Of a DNA stretch of 14,712 nucleotides, positions 6,374 to 14,580 are shown piece by piece. The stretch is from Burkholderiales bacterium RIFCSPHIGHO2_12_FULL_61_11 (GTDB lineage: Bacteria > Pseudomonadota > Gammaproteobacteria > Burkholderiales > Burkholderiaceae_C). The translations under genes and the position numbers were made by a program. The stretch spans positions 1 through 14,712 of the forward strand of contig MERZ01000351.1 of assembly GCA_001770785.1 (NCBI GenBank), read 5' to 3'. The notes below the pieces were generated by a model that ran no database searches, had not been told where the DNA came from, and was given only the letters and a program-made list of their open reading frames with translations. Each line of letters starts with the position of its first letter. Within the stretch, counting starts at the first letter, position 1.

Positions 6374-8548
6374 TCACCGTGCTGCCATGCGGTCGGAAAT
6401 CATCTTCGGGGTAATGAACACCAGCATTTCCTGCTTTCTGGACCTGCGTTCGCGATTCTTGAAAAGATTGCCCACGTAAGGGATGTCGCCCAGCAGCGGC
6501 ACCTTGGTTTCATTCTCGGACTCGTCAAGTGTAAAGATGCCGCCAATCACGACAGTGCCGCCGTTTTCGACCAGCACCTGGGTCTTGATGTGCTTGGTGT
6601 CAATGGCGATGCCTGCGGAGGTGGTTTCACCCCGGCTGTCCTTGTTCACGTCGAGGTCAAGAATGATGTTGCCCTCGGGCGTGATTTGCGGCGTGACCTC
6701 AAGCTTGAGATTGGCCTTGCGGAAAGCCAGCGACGTGGCGCCACTGGACGTGGCCACCTGATAGGGGAATTCGGTGCCCTGCTCGATCAGTGCCTTGGTC
6801 TGGTCGGCCGTGACGATGCGCGGACTGGAGACGATCTTGCCCTTGCCGTCGGCCTCAAGGGCGGACAGTTCAAGATTCAGAAAGCGGTTGGCTGACGCAT
6901 TGAAAATGGAAATGGCAAACGTGGCCGCGGCGTTGGCGATGCCCAGGGTTGATGCCGGTAAATTCACAAAATTTCCCGAGGTATCAATCGTGCCACCGGC
7001 ACCCGTCGTGGCCACGACATTGCCGTAGTTGGTACCGAATGCGGCGCGGTTGTTGCCATTGATCTGGTAGCCGGCATCGCCTCCACGCTGCGCCCGAAGG
7101 TCCAAACCACCCAATTTCACACCGAGTGACTTGCCAAAGGTATCCGATGCTTCAACGATGCGCGCTTCAATCAGCACTTGCCGTACCGCCACGTCGAGCT
7201 GGGCAATCAGGCTCTGCACCTGTTCCAGCTTGGAGGGAATGTCCGTGACAAAGAGCTGGTTGGTGCGTGGTTCGGCAATCACGCTGCCACGAGAGGAAAG
7301 GATGCGGGCGCTGGCCGGTCCGCTGCCAGAAGCCGTGAGTTGCACGCCGATATCGGCGGCCTTCGCATAGTTGATCTGGAACGATTGCGTGCGAACGGCT
7401 TCGAGGTTCTGGATGGCGTTGCGCGACTCCAGATCGAGCTTGTCTTTCGCGGCCAGCTCGTCCTTGGGCGCGATCACCAGCACATTGCCGTTTTTGCGCA
7501 TGCCCAATCCCTTGGCCTGCAAAATGATATCCAGCGCCTGGTCCCAGGGAACATCCTTGAGCCGCAAGGTGACACTGCCCGTGACCGAATCGGAAGTCAC
7601 GATATTGAAGTTGGTGAAATCGGCTATCACCTGCAGCAGCGAGCGGATTTCAATGTTCTGGAAGTTCAAGGACAGCTTTTCGCCGCTGTAACCCGGCCCC
7701 TGCGTCAGCTTGCTTGGGTCAATTTTCTGCGGCCGCACTTCCAGCACAAACTGGTTATCGCTTTGGTAGGCGCTGTGCTCCCAGGCACCTTTTGGCTCAA
7801 CCACCATGCGAACCTTGTCGCCAACCTGGTAGGTCGCCACGGTTTGCACGGGGGTGCCAAAGTCGGTCACATCGAGGCGACGGCGCAGCCCCTCGGGCAA
7901 GGCGGTTTTCAGGAATTCGACCACCAGGGTTTGACCTTGTTGGCGAATGTCAACGCCCACTTCGTTATTGGCCAGCCCCACCACGATACGGCCCGTGTTG
8001 CCATCGCCACGGCGGAAGTCAACGTCTTTCAGCGGCAGGATGTCGCGGTTTCGGCTCTCGGCAAATGTCGAGGCGGCCGCCACCGATGGCGCCGCCATCA
8101 CCACGGGCGCCAGAATGATCAGCAGCGAATTGCCCTTGATCTCGGCCTTGTAGGTGGTTGCCGACTTGAGATTGAGCACCACCCGGGTTCGCTCGCCGAC
8201 CTGAACCACATTGGCCGAACGCAGGTTGCCAAGGTTGAGTTCAACTGCCGAGCGTCCCACGGAGTTGCTGACACCCGGGAAGTCCAGCGCAATACGCGCG
8301 GGTGTCTGGATCGTAAAGCCGCCAGGCACGCTGGCCAAAGGCCGAGCCAGATCGATACGGATCACTTCCGCGCCTCCCTGAACCGAACCGGAAACGGCCT
8401 GAATGGCATTTTGCGCTTGCGCCGAGAACGGCAAAATGGTCGCCAACAAGGTCACACTGAGCGAGGCGCAGCGCAAGCCGCGTCCAGGCAAACGCCGCAG
8501 GCCACTTGCCATCGCCTGTGCCGCCACGGCCCATGTCTGCTTGTTCAT
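6374..8548 (-). CDS. pilQ: Type IV pilus secretin PilQ
   Basis: PilQ forms the outer-membrane channel through which type IV pili leave the cell. From the ATG at 8548 it has 724 residues. The signal peptide has its hydrophobic core at about 27-42, with cleavage near FSAQA-Q. Two AMIN-type peptidoglycan-binding domains lie at about 48-148 and 170-272. The N0 (STN) domain is at about 290-360 (LSLNFQNIEIRSLLQVIADF...), an N1 repeat at about 385-450, and the secretin core at about 455-715. The core includes KIVSSPRIVTADQ (571-583), the VTPQITPEGNIIL strand and the signature VENGGTVVIGGI...VPLLGDIPYVGNLFK (660-697). The ATG overlaps the pilP stop as ATGA, and gaggga lies 5 bases upstream, so I reject the longer TTG start at 8593. 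It ends TGA, 42 bases before the lipoprotein gene. Confidence 0.97.
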   Translation of the reverse strand: MNKQTWAVAAQAMASGLRRLPGRGLRCASLSVTLLATILPFSAQAQNAIQAVSGSVQGGAEVIRIDLARPLASVPGGFTIQTPARIALDFPGVSNSVGRSAVELNLGNLRSANVVQVGERTRVVLNLKSATTYKAEIKGNSLLIILAPVVMAAPSVAAASTFAESRNRDILPLKDVDFRRGDGNTGRIVVGLANNEVGVDIRQQGQTLVVEFLKTALPEGLRRRLDVTDFGTPVQTVATYQVGDKVRMVVEPKGAWEHSAYQSDNQFVLEVRPQKIDPSKLTQGPGYSGEKLSLNFQNIEIRSLLQVIADFTNFNIVTSDSVTGSVTLRLKDVPWDQALDIILQAKGLGMRKNGNVLVIAPKDELAAKDKLDLESRNAIQNLEAVRTQSFQINYAKAADIGVQLTASGSGPASARILSSRGSVIAEPRTNQLFVTDIPSKLEQVQSLIAQLDVAVRQVLIEARIVEASDTFGKSLGVKLGGLDLRAQRGGDAGYQINGNNRAAFGTNYGNVVATTGAGGTIDTSGNFVNLPASTLGIANAAATFAISIFNASANRFLNLELSALEADGKGKIVSSPRIVTADQTKALIEQGTEFPYQVATSSGATSLAFRKANLKLEVTPQITPEGNIILDLDVNKDSRGETTSAGIAIDTKHIKTQVLVENGGTVVIGGIFTLDESENETKVPLLGDIPYVGNLFKNRERRSRKQEMLVFITPKMISDRMAAR

Positions 8549-9096
8549 TTCGATCCCTCTAAAAGCTGTAAAGTGGCTGGCCGCTCTATCCATTCACCCA
8601 CGGCGTCTTGCACGATTTCACGCAAACCAAGACTGGTTTCGGTGACCTGGGTGATACGGCCATAGTTCTGGCCCACATGATTGCCGACTCGAAGCTGGTA
8701 GATCAGGTTGTCGACCCGAACCAGTGCCACGGGCTGGCCGACTTTAATCAAGCTGCCCACCATGACAACGGCATCCAGGGGAACGGCCTCGAGCGGTTCC
8801 TTGCGGCGGCTTAATTCCGGCGTGATCAGCGCCGCATTGGCGGTCGGCTGGTTCGAATCGCGCTTGAGCGCTTGCGCCAGTTTCTGGTTGCTGAAAGGCT
8901 CGATCGCGCCTTCCTGGCTATAGATTTGCGGCGAGAATTTGGTGGGCTCGGGCAAAGGCTGCACCTTGGGCTTGGTGGCATTGCGCTGCTCTGCCATCCA
9001 CTGCTGCAATTCTTCCTGACCGGATGAGCCGCAACCGGCCGTGCCAAGCAAAACCAGCATCACGCTGACGGCCAGCGCACAGTGGGTGGCTCTCAT
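8545..9096 (-). CDS. pilP: Type IV pilus inner-membrane lipoprotein PilP
   Basis: PilP is the periplasmic lipoprotein that links the PilN/PilO complex to the PilQ secretin. It has 183 residues. The N-terminus (MRATHCALAVSVMLVLLGTAGC) is a lipoprotein signal with C22; Thr rather than Leu at -3 is a slightly poor lipobox. A flexible proline- and glutamine-rich linker (about 23-95) precedes the beta-rich PilP/HR domain at about 100-180 (VVMVGSLIKVGQPVALVRVDNLIYQLRVGNHVG), which docks on the N0 domain of PilQ. The start overlaps the pilO stop and the end overlaps the pilQ start, each as ATGA, so translation of the three genes is probably coupled. Confidence 0.95.
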   Translation of the reverse strand: MRATHCALAVSVMLVLLGTAGCGSSGQEELQQWMAEQRNATKPKVQPLPEPTKFSPQIYSQEGAIEPFSNQKLAQALKRDSNQPTANAALITPELSRRKEPLEAVPLDAVVMVGSLIKVGQPVALVRVDNLIYQLRVGNHVGQNYGRITQVTETSLGLREIVQDAVGEWIERPATLQLLEGSK

Positions 9097-9767
9097 TTTT
9101 TGGCTCCCTTGGCCGGCGCGCTCTTGCGCTGCAAGGCGACCTCGTCGTTGTCCAGATAACGGAAGGTCTTGGCCGTGGTGTCCATCACCAGGTTGCCATC
9201 CTTGGCCGGCGCAATGCTCAGATTGTTCAGGGTGACAATGCGGGAAAGATTGGCAATATCGGAAGCAAAAGCGCCCAGGTCGTGGTAGCGGCCCGTGACG
9301 CGCACTGCAATCGGCAACTCGGCGTAATACTCTTTCACGTTCACCTGGCCCGGCCGAAATAACTCGAACTGCAGGCTGCGCCCCAAACCCGCCTGATTGA
9401 TGTCGGAAAGCAACGCATCCATTTCAGCCTTGCTGGGCAACTGCTTTTCAAGCTGCGTCACGTACTGCTGAACCTGCTCACGCTGCTTTTTCAGTGCTTC
9501 CAGATTGATGGCTTGCGCCAGCTTCTTTTTATAGTCTTCCCTGAGCTGAACCTCTTTGGCTTGTTCCGCGATGAGCTCTTCATTGGAGGCGCTCAACCAC
9601 AGAAACCAGAGCGCAACGATGACAAACACCGTGACGGTGAAGCACAAAAGATAACGCGGCAAAGCCGGCCAGGACGGCGGATCATTCGGATCAAGACCGC
9701 TGAACTGGGCCTTCAAACTGCTTTGAATTTCGGCGAAATCGACAGGGGGTTTTGCAAGGGTTGCCAT
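9093..9767 (-). CDS. pilO: Type IV pilus alignment protein PilO
   Basis: PilO is an inner-membrane protein that pairs with PilN and binds PilP in the alignment subcomplex. It has 224 residues. A short cytoplasmic tail (1-37) is followed by one membrane segment at about 39-58 (YLLCFTVTVFVIVALWFLWL) and a charged coiled coil at about 62-112. A ferredoxin-like periplasmic domain follows at about 115-200 (ALLSDINQAGLGRSLQFELFRPG...), including YYAELPIAVRVTGRYHDLGAF. The tail is lysine- and alanine-rich. It starts 23 bases after the pilN stop with only a weak gaga ribosome-binding site, and its stop overlaps the pilP ATG. Confidence 0.96.
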   Translation of the reverse strand: MATLAKPPVDFAEIQSSLKAQFSGLDPNDPPSWPALPRYLLCFTVTVFVIVALWFLWLSASNEELIAEQAKEVQLREDYKKKLAQAINLEALKKQREQVQQYVTQLEKQLPSKAEMDALLSDINQAGLGRSLQFELFRPGQVNVKEYYAELPIAVRVTGRYHDLGAFASDIANLSRIVTLNNLSIAPAKDGNLVMDTTAKTFRYLDNDEVALQRKSAPAKGAKK

Positions 9768-9790
9768 GATCAGTCTCGTTCAAGCCCGCG

Positions 9791-10423
9791 TCATTGCCTG
9801 GCAGGCATCGGTGCCGCCGAAGCGGGCAAGGCGGGCAAGGCGGATGTGGCCGGTTTCGGATCACTGGCTCGCTTAAGCCCCACGCGCATGGAAAAATTGG
9901 AGACCCGCCGCTGATCGCGCGGGCTCAGCGTGACGGTGCCGGCAGTAATTTCGACCAGTTCGGGCTTGCTCAACCAGGGGCTGTTATTGGAAAAATTACG
10001 CAGCAGTTCGGAAACCCGCTCATTCGATTGCGCAACACCAGTGATCAGCACGATCTGGTTATCCTGCTTCATGCTATTGATATACACCCCGTCGGGCAGT
10101 TGCCTGGCCAGTTCGTTGAGCAAATACACCGGCAAATTGCGGTTTCCCTGCAAATCTTCCACGGCATTCTGGCGCGCCCGCAGCGAAGCGATCTCTGCCT
10201 GCAGCGTTGCAATGTCCTTGATTTGCCCTTCCAGACGGGTAATTTCTGATTTCAGGAATGTATTTCTGCCTTGCTGGCTTTCAATTTGCGCCAGGTACCA
10301 GGAATACACGGCGCCACAAATCAAGCCGCCCATCAGTGCAGCCACGCCCAGCGCTGAATAAAACACTTCGCGCCTGCGCTTGCGGGCGGCTTCCCGGTGC
10401 GGGAGCAGATTGATCAGAATCAC
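9791..10423 (-). CDS. pilN: Type IV pilus assembly protein PilN
   Basis: PilN is an inner-membrane protein whose cytoplasmic INLLP peptide binds the actin-like PilM. I start it at the GTG at 10423: it overlaps the pilM stop as GTGA, a ggagg motif lies 8 bases upstream, and the product begins with the family signature (start)-ILINLLPHRE. An upstream TTG at 10453 would add ten residues unlike the family. The protein has 210 residues: a basic cytoplasmic tail, a membrane segment at about 22-44 (YSALGVAALMGGLICGAVYSW), a coiled coil at about 45-90 and the periplasmic PilN domain at about 95-185 (LNELARQLPDGVYINSMKQ). The extreme C-terminus is Pro/Ala-rich, probably disordered. Confidence 0.95.
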   Translation of the reverse strand: MILINLLPHREAARKRRREVFYSALGVAALMGGLICGAVYSWYLAQIESQQGRNTFLKSEITRLEGQIKDIATLQAEIASLRARQNAVEDLQGNRNLPVYLLNELARQLPDGVYINSMKQDNQIVLITGVAQSNERVSELLRNFSNNSPWLSKPELVEITAGTVTLSPRDQRRVSNFSMRVGLKRASDPKPATSALPALPASAAPMPARQ

Positions 10424-11502
10424 TGCAGAAACCTCCGCAAAGCCAGACCGCAAGAGGTCAAATAAGACGAGGCTTCACGCCGCATTTTCTCAGCCCGCAC
10501 GCGGTCGCCAAGTTCCATGCCGTCAAAGGGATTGGCCAACATGCAGGCAAACGTCGTTTGCTGCGTCACGGCATCGCTCAAGCCGGGCAAGGCAGCTGAT
10601 CCACCCGCCAGCATCACGTAGTCCACCGTGTTGTGCGGTGTACTGGTAAAAAAGAACTGGAGCGCACGGCCGATTTCCTGCGCCACGGTCTCGATAAAGG
10701 GTTTCAGCACCCCGGACGCATAGTCTTCCGGCAAATCACCGCTGCGCTTCTTATTTTCGGCCTCTTCAGGCGAAAAGCCATACTGGCGAACAATCAGCTG
10801 CGTCAGTTGCGCGCCGCCAAAGGCCTGATCGCGTTCGTACAAGACTTCGTCGTTCCTGATCACCTGCATGCTGGTGGTTAAAGAGCCCACCTCAAACAGG
10901 GCGACCATGGCGTCAAGCCCCTTGTTGGGCAGCCCAATTTCGATCAGGCGCGCGGCAGCCAGGCGCGACGCGTAGGACTCCACATCAATGACGATGGGTT
11001 TGAGCCCGGCCGCTTCCGCCAGACCCTGCCGGTCCTGCACTTTTTCCTTTCGCGAAGCAGCAATCAGCACTTCGACGTCGCCGCTGGACGTGGCGCTGGG
11101 GCCGACCACGCAAAAGTCCAGGCTGACCTCGTCGAGCGAAAAGGGAATGTATTGATTGGCCTCGGATTCGACCTGAAGTTCAAGTTCGGCATCACTCAGG
11201 CCGCCAGGAAGGATGATTTTTTTGCTGATGACGGCCGAGGCTGGCAGCGCCATGGCGACGTTGCGGGTGCGCGTTCCGCTCTTTTTGACCAGCCGGCGCA
11301 CGGCATCGGCCACCTCATCAAACTTCTCGATATTGCCATCGGTGATCCAGCCGCTCTCCAGCGGCTCCATCGCACAGCGATCGAGGACCAGGTTGCCGGA
11401 CTTGTCACGGCTCAATTCCACCAGCTTGACGCTCGATGAACTGACATCAAGACCCAGCAAGGCGGGGGGCTGGCGGTTGAATAGCGATCCCGGAGAGATC
11501 AA
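10420..11502 (-). CDS. pilM: Type IV pilus actin-like ATPase PilM
   Basis: PilM is the cytoplasmic actin/FtsA-fold protein that forms a ring beneath PilN/PilO. I start it at the TTG at 11502, giving 360 residues beginning MISPGSLFNRQPPALLG. gggga lies 5 bases upstream and the N-terminus is like those of related PilM proteins. A TTG at 11514 would add four residues without a ribosome-binding site. The phosphate-1 motif LLGLDVSSSSVKLVEL is at about 15-30, the PilM core SEANQYIPFSLDEVSLDF at about 113-130, the phosphate-2 region ALFEVGSLTTSM at about 201-212 and the adenosine motif AGGSAALPGL at 299-308. The stop overlaps the pilN GTG. This is the first gene of the pil operon and is divergent from mrcA. 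Confidence 0.95.
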   Translation of the reverse strand: MISPGSLFNRQPPALLGLDVSSSSVKLVELSRDKSGNLVLDRCAMEPLESGWITDGNIEKFDEVADAVRRLVKKSGTRTRNVAMALPASAVISKKIILPGGLSDAELELQVESEANQYIPFSLDEVSLDFCVVGPSATSSGDVEVLIAASRKEKVQDRQGLAEAAGLKPIVIDVESYASRLAAARLIEIGLPNKGLDAMVALFEVGSLTTSMQVIRNDEVLYERDQAFGGAQLTQLIVRQYGFSPEEAENKKRSGDLPEDYASGVLKPFIETVAQEIGRALQFFFTSTPHNTVDYVMLAGGSAALPGLSDAVTQQTTFACMLANPFDGMELGDRVRAEKMRREASSYLTSCGLALRRFLQ

Positions 11503-11558
11503 GGCGGTCCCCAAATGACGGCTAATAGGTAGCCCTGCATACTTAAGAAATTGCTTGA

Positions 11559-11587
11559 ATAGTAGCAGTGAGCTCTTTGTTTGCTAA
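11559..11587 (-). promoter_or_regulatory. Candidate sigma-70 promoter of pilM operon
   Basis: On the minus strand TTAGCA (11587-11582) and TACTAT (11564-11559) are separated by 17 bases. Each matches the consensus at 4 of 6 positions, and a TG one base before the -10 gives an extended -10. Transcription would begin near 11552, about 50 bases before the pilM start. This is a pattern match only. Confidence 0.35.
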
Positions 11588-11738
11588 GGACTTTTCCCTT
11601 TTTACGCATCAAGAGCGTTGTCAAAAGCAGACGGTCCAGACGGGCCATGCTGGCCAGACTCGGAGTAAAACCCTGTCTAAAAACGTAAAAGTGTGCCATT
11701 TTCGAGGATGCCTGATACAACCGGGTTTTCGGGTTTTT

Positions 11739-11744
11739 TATAAT
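11739..11744 (+). promoter_or_regulatory. Candidate -10 element of mrcA promoter
   Basis: A perfect TATAAT follows a run of six T. The start point would be near 11751, leaving a leader of about 20 bases before the mrcA ATG. No good -35 box is visible at the right distance (tacaac at 11716-11721 is poor), so an activator or a different sigma factor is possible. Confidence 0.4.
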
Positions 11745-11770
11745 GCCCACGCGACGTTACGATTGCCTAC

Positions 11771-14173
11771 ATGCCCCCTCAGACTTCCAAGACCTCCTCT
11801 TCCAGCTCAAACCCCGGTCCCGTGATACAGCCCTTCTCGCAGCACTGGCTGATCAGGATCACTTTGTGGAGCCTTGGCTTGGCCGTGGCCGGTGCTGTCG
11901 GCCTCGTCCTGTTTTTGGCCATCGCGCTGTCGGTCGCCTACCCGAATTTGCCGGACATTTCAGCGCTGTCCGACTACCGGCCCAAGCTGCCGCTGCGCGT
12001 GTATTCGGCCGACGGCGTGATGATTGGCGAGTTTGGCGAAGAGCGCCGCAATCTCACCCCCATCAAGGACATTCCGCAGGTCATGAAAAACGCCGTGCTG
12101 GCGGTCGAGGATGCACGCTTTTTCTCGCATGGCGGGGTGGATTATCTTGGCGTGATCCGGGCCGGTCTTGCCAATTTGGGCCGCGCAAAAAGCCAGGGCG
12201 CATCGACCATCACCATGCAGGTCGCCCGCAATGTTTACCTGTCCGCCGAAAAGAGCTATACGCGCAAGATTTATGAAGTCTTGCTGACCTTCAAGCTGGA
12301 GCACCTGCTCACGAAGAACCAGATCCTCGAAATCTACATGAACCAGATTTTTCTGGGTAACCGGGCCTACGGCTTTGCGGCCGCCTCGGAGGCTTACTTT
12401 GGCAAGCCATTGAAGAACATTTCAGTGGCCGAAGCGGCCATGCTGGCTGGCCTGCCGAAAGCCCCATCGGCCTACAACCCCATCATCAATCCCCGGCGTG
12501 CCAAGGCCCGCCAGCTTTACGTCATTGATCGCATGGAAGAAAACGGTTTCATCACCGCCGAGCAGTCCAAGGCCGCCAAAGAGGAAGAGATCAAGGTCAG
12601 GCGCGGGCCTGACGCGGACCGCGTGCATGCCGAATTCGTCGCGGAAACCGTGCGCCAGCTGATTTACAACCAATATGGCGATGAAGCCTATACCCGCGGG
12701 CTCAATGTCACCACCACCTTGCGCGCCAGCGACCAGACGGTCGCCTACAAGGCCTTGCGCAAAGGCATCATGGATTACGAGCGTCGGCAAATTTACCGGG
12801 GCCCGGAAAAATTCATCGACCTGCCTGCCAATCCCCAGGAGACGGAAGATGCGATTGACGACGCACTGACTGACAATCCCGACAACGGCGACGTGATGTC
12901 GGCCGTGGTGCTGGAGGCCAGCCCCAAGCGGATTCTGGCGATGCGCTACAACAGCGAAACCGTCGAAATCACCGGAGAAGGGCTCAAGCCCGCGCAGTCC
13001 GGCCTGACCGACAAAGCCGGCCCCAGCATCAAGATCCGTCGTGGCGCCCTGATTCGTGTTGCCAAGACCCCCAAAGATACTTGGGAAATCACCCAATTGC
13101 CTGAAGTTGAAGGGGCTTTTGTGGCGCTGGATCCGCGTGACGGCTCCATCCGCGCGCTGGTCGGCGGCTTTGATTTCCAGAAAAACAAGTTCAACCATGT
13201 GACGCAGGCCTGGCGCCAGCCGGGCTCGAGCTTCAAGCCATTCATCTATTCGGCAGCACTGGAGCGGGGCTTCACCCCGGCCACCGTGGTCAATGACGGC
13301 CCGCTGTTTTTTGATGCTGGCGTCACCGGCGGCCAGCCTTGGGAGCCCAAAAACTACGACGGCCGCTTCGAAGGCCCGATGAGTCTGCGCACCGGCCTGA
13401 AAAAATCAAAAAACATGGTTTCCATCCGTATCCTGCAGGCCATAGGCCCCCAGTACGCCCAAGACTGGATCAGCCGTTTCGGCTTCGAAGCGGACAAACA
13501 CCCGGCCTACCTCACGATGGCGCTGGGCGCGGGTTCGGTCACACCGATGCAGATGGCCACGGCGTTTTCGGTTTTTGCCAATGGGGGCTACCGCGTCAAC
13601 CCCTACCTGGTCACAAAAATCACCGATCAGCGCGGCAAGGTTCTGCTGGAAACCAAGGCCCCCGTGCTGGACGAGTCGGCCCGAGCCATTGATGCGCGCA
13701 ACGCCTTCATCATGGACAGCCTGCTGCAGGAAGTCGCCCGTTCAGGCACGGCAGCCCGGGCGCAGGCGACGCTCAAGCGGCCAGACCTTTTTGGCAAAAC
13801 CGGCACCACCAATGACTCGATAGACACCTGGTTCGTGGGTTTTCAACCAAGCCTGATGGCAGCGGTCTGGCTGGGGTATGACACACCCAAAAAACTCGGT
13901 GACCGGGAGACCGGCGGTGGCCTGAGCCTGCCGATCTGGATCAACTTCATGCAACACGCCCTCAAAGGCGTGCCGGTGACCGACTACCCGGTGCCTGAAG
14001 GCGTGGTCACTGTCAACGGCGAGTGGTACTACAACGAGTACGCCAGGGGTGCCGGGGTCAGCAGCGTGGGCGTGCAGGATCCGGCGGCCACTGCCGGCCA
14101 GCCGGGCGGCGGCATTCAGGTACTTCCGCCCTCCGATGAAAGGAATCGGATACTCGATCTGTTTAAAAACTGA
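11771..14173 (+). CDS. mrcA: Penicillin-binding protein 1A (bifunctional transglycosylase/transpeptidase)
   Basis: Class A PBP of the inner membrane that polymerises glycan strands and cross-links peptides in the periplasm. It has 800 residues. A Ser-rich cytoplasmic tail precedes a membrane anchor at about 28-56. The GT51 glycosyltransferase domain is at about 75-255, with catalytic E113 (VEDARFFSHGGVD), GASTITMQVARN (143-154) and EIYMNQIFLG (187-196). The PBP1A-specific OB-like insert lies at about 315-435. The transpeptidase domain (about 445-740) has SxxK at S486-K489 (QPGSSFKPF), SxN at S546-N548 (KKSKNMV) and KTG at K676-G678 (FGKTGTT). All active-site motifs are intact. The start ATG has no clear ribosome-binding site. 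The mrcA/pilM divergent arrangement is common in beta- and gammaproteobacteria. Confidence 0.97.
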   Translation: MPPQTSKTSSSSSNPGPVIQPFSQHWLIRITLWSLGLAVAGAVGLVLFLAIALSVAYPNLPDISALSDYRPKLPLRVYSADGVMIGEFGEERRNLTPIKDIPQVMKNAVLAVEDARFFSHGGVDYLGVIRAGLANLGRAKSQGASTITMQVARNVYLSAEKSYTRKIYEVLLTFKLEHLLTKNQILEIYMNQIFLGNRAYGFAAASEAYFGKPLKNISVAEAAMLAGLPKAPSAYNPIINPRRAKARQLYVIDRMEENGFITAEQSKAAKEEEIKVRRGPDADRVHAEFVAETVRQLIYNQYGDEAYTRGLNVTTTLRASDQTVAYKALRKGIMDYERRQIYRGPEKFIDLPANPQETEDAIDDALTDNPDNGDVMSAVVLEASPKRILAMRYNSETVEITGEGLKPAQSGLTDKAGPSIKIRRGALIRVAKTPKDTWEITQLPEVEGAFVALDPRDGSIRALVGGFDFQKNKFNHVTQAWRQPGSSFKPFIYSAALERGFTPATVVNDGPLFFDAGVTGGQPWEPKNYDGRFEGPMSLRTGLKKSKNMVSIRILQAIGPQYAQDWISRFGFEADKHPAYLTMALGAGSVTPMQMATAFSVFANGGYRVNPYLVTKITDQRGKVLLETKAPVLDESARAIDARNAFIMDSLLQEVARSGTAARAQATLKRPDLFGKTGTTNDSIDTWFVGFQPSLMAAVWLGYDTPKKLGDRETGGGLSLPIWINFMQHALKGVPVTDYPVPEGVVTVNGEWYYNEYARGAGVSSVGVQDPAATAGQPGGGIQVLPPSDERNRILDLFKN

Positions 14174-14232
14174 TCAGCACCGCCTGCCGGGAACGGGCCG
14201 CTGTAGCCGGCCATTTGTAGCGGGTCATACCC
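14174..14232. other. Convergent gap between mrcA and cyaY
   Basis: This 59-bp stretch separates the two convergent stop codons. It contains short GC-rich self-complementary runs (ggcc...ggcc) but no stem followed by a T-run on either strand, so I cannot call an intrinsic terminator here. Confidence 0.5.
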
Positions 14233-14568
14233 TCAGGCGGGCAGTTGGAAAACCAGCGGCTGGCCTGCCTGGTCACTGGCATGGCGCGACAAGTTCTCAA
14301 AAAACTCGCTGGAGTCCCTGGTATCGGCCCAGTGTGCGCTATTGAATTTATAGTGAAATCCGCCTGCCTTGGCGGCCATCCAGATTTCATGCAGCGGCTT
14401 TTGCAGATTGATGACGATCTGGCTGCGATTAAAAAACGTCAGCGTGACCATGCCACCGCTGCGCTGGTTGTCAATGTCGGCATCGGTCTCATCATTGATC
14501 CGGTCGCAGGCCAACTCGATCGCCTTGAGCGCGCGCTCGGCCAGGTCCTGATATTCAAGGTCCGTCAT
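14233..14568 (-). CDS. cyaY: Iron-binding frataxin-family protein CyaY
   Basis: CyaY is a cytoplasmic bacterial frataxin that binds iron through an acidic ridge and modulates IscS-driven Fe-S cluster assembly. It has 111 residues, against 106 in E. coli. The N-terminal helix ([19 protein letters not shown]) is followed by an acidic stretch with E27, D30, D32 and neighbours ([10 protein letters not shown]). Then comes the beta sheet with [35 protein letters not shown] (41-75), the frataxin signature, where INxQxPLHxxWxA is clear. A strong ribosome-binding site, gagggg, lies 6 bases before the ATG. It is divergent from lptM with only 12 bases between the two start codons, the arrangement known in E. 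coli (cyaY/yifL). Confidence 0.96.
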   Translation of the reverse strand: MTDLEYQDLAERALKAIELACDRINDETDADIDNQRSGGMVTLTFFNRSQIVINLQKPLHEIWMAAKAGGFHYKFNSAHWADTRDSSEFFENLSRHASDQAGQPLVFQLPA

Positions 14569-14574
14569 TACAAT
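14569..14574 (+). promoter_or_regulatory. Candidate -10 element for lptM
   Basis: TACAAT (5 of 6 consensus matches) sits directly upstream of the lptM ATG. With a 6-base discriminator the start point would be the A of the ATG at 14581, which predicts a leaderless message. The -35 position (tcctga) is poor. Confidence 0.3.
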
Positions 14575-14580
14575 CCCCTC

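Larger units (their letters stand above)
11503..11770. other. Divergent pilM / mrcA intergenic region
   Basis: A 268-bp gene-free stretch between the two divergent starts. It is more AT-rich than the flanking genes and holds the two promoter candidates listed. An 83-codon frame crossing it on the minus strand has no credible protein character. I see no RNA gene or strong operator palindrome. Confidence 0.6.

Noticed and set aside
7178..8665. 495-codon plus-strand frame opposite pilQ and pilP
   Set aside because: Antisense shadow of a clear secretin gene; the translation lacks domain features.
11499..11750. 83-codon minus-strand frame in the pilM/mrcA intergenic region
   Set aside because: No family resemblance, no ribosome-binding site found, and it overlaps the promoter region and the pilM start.
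14174..14232. Bidirectional terminator between mrcA and cyaY
   Set aside because: The GC-rich self-complementary runs are short and not followed by T-runs on either strand.
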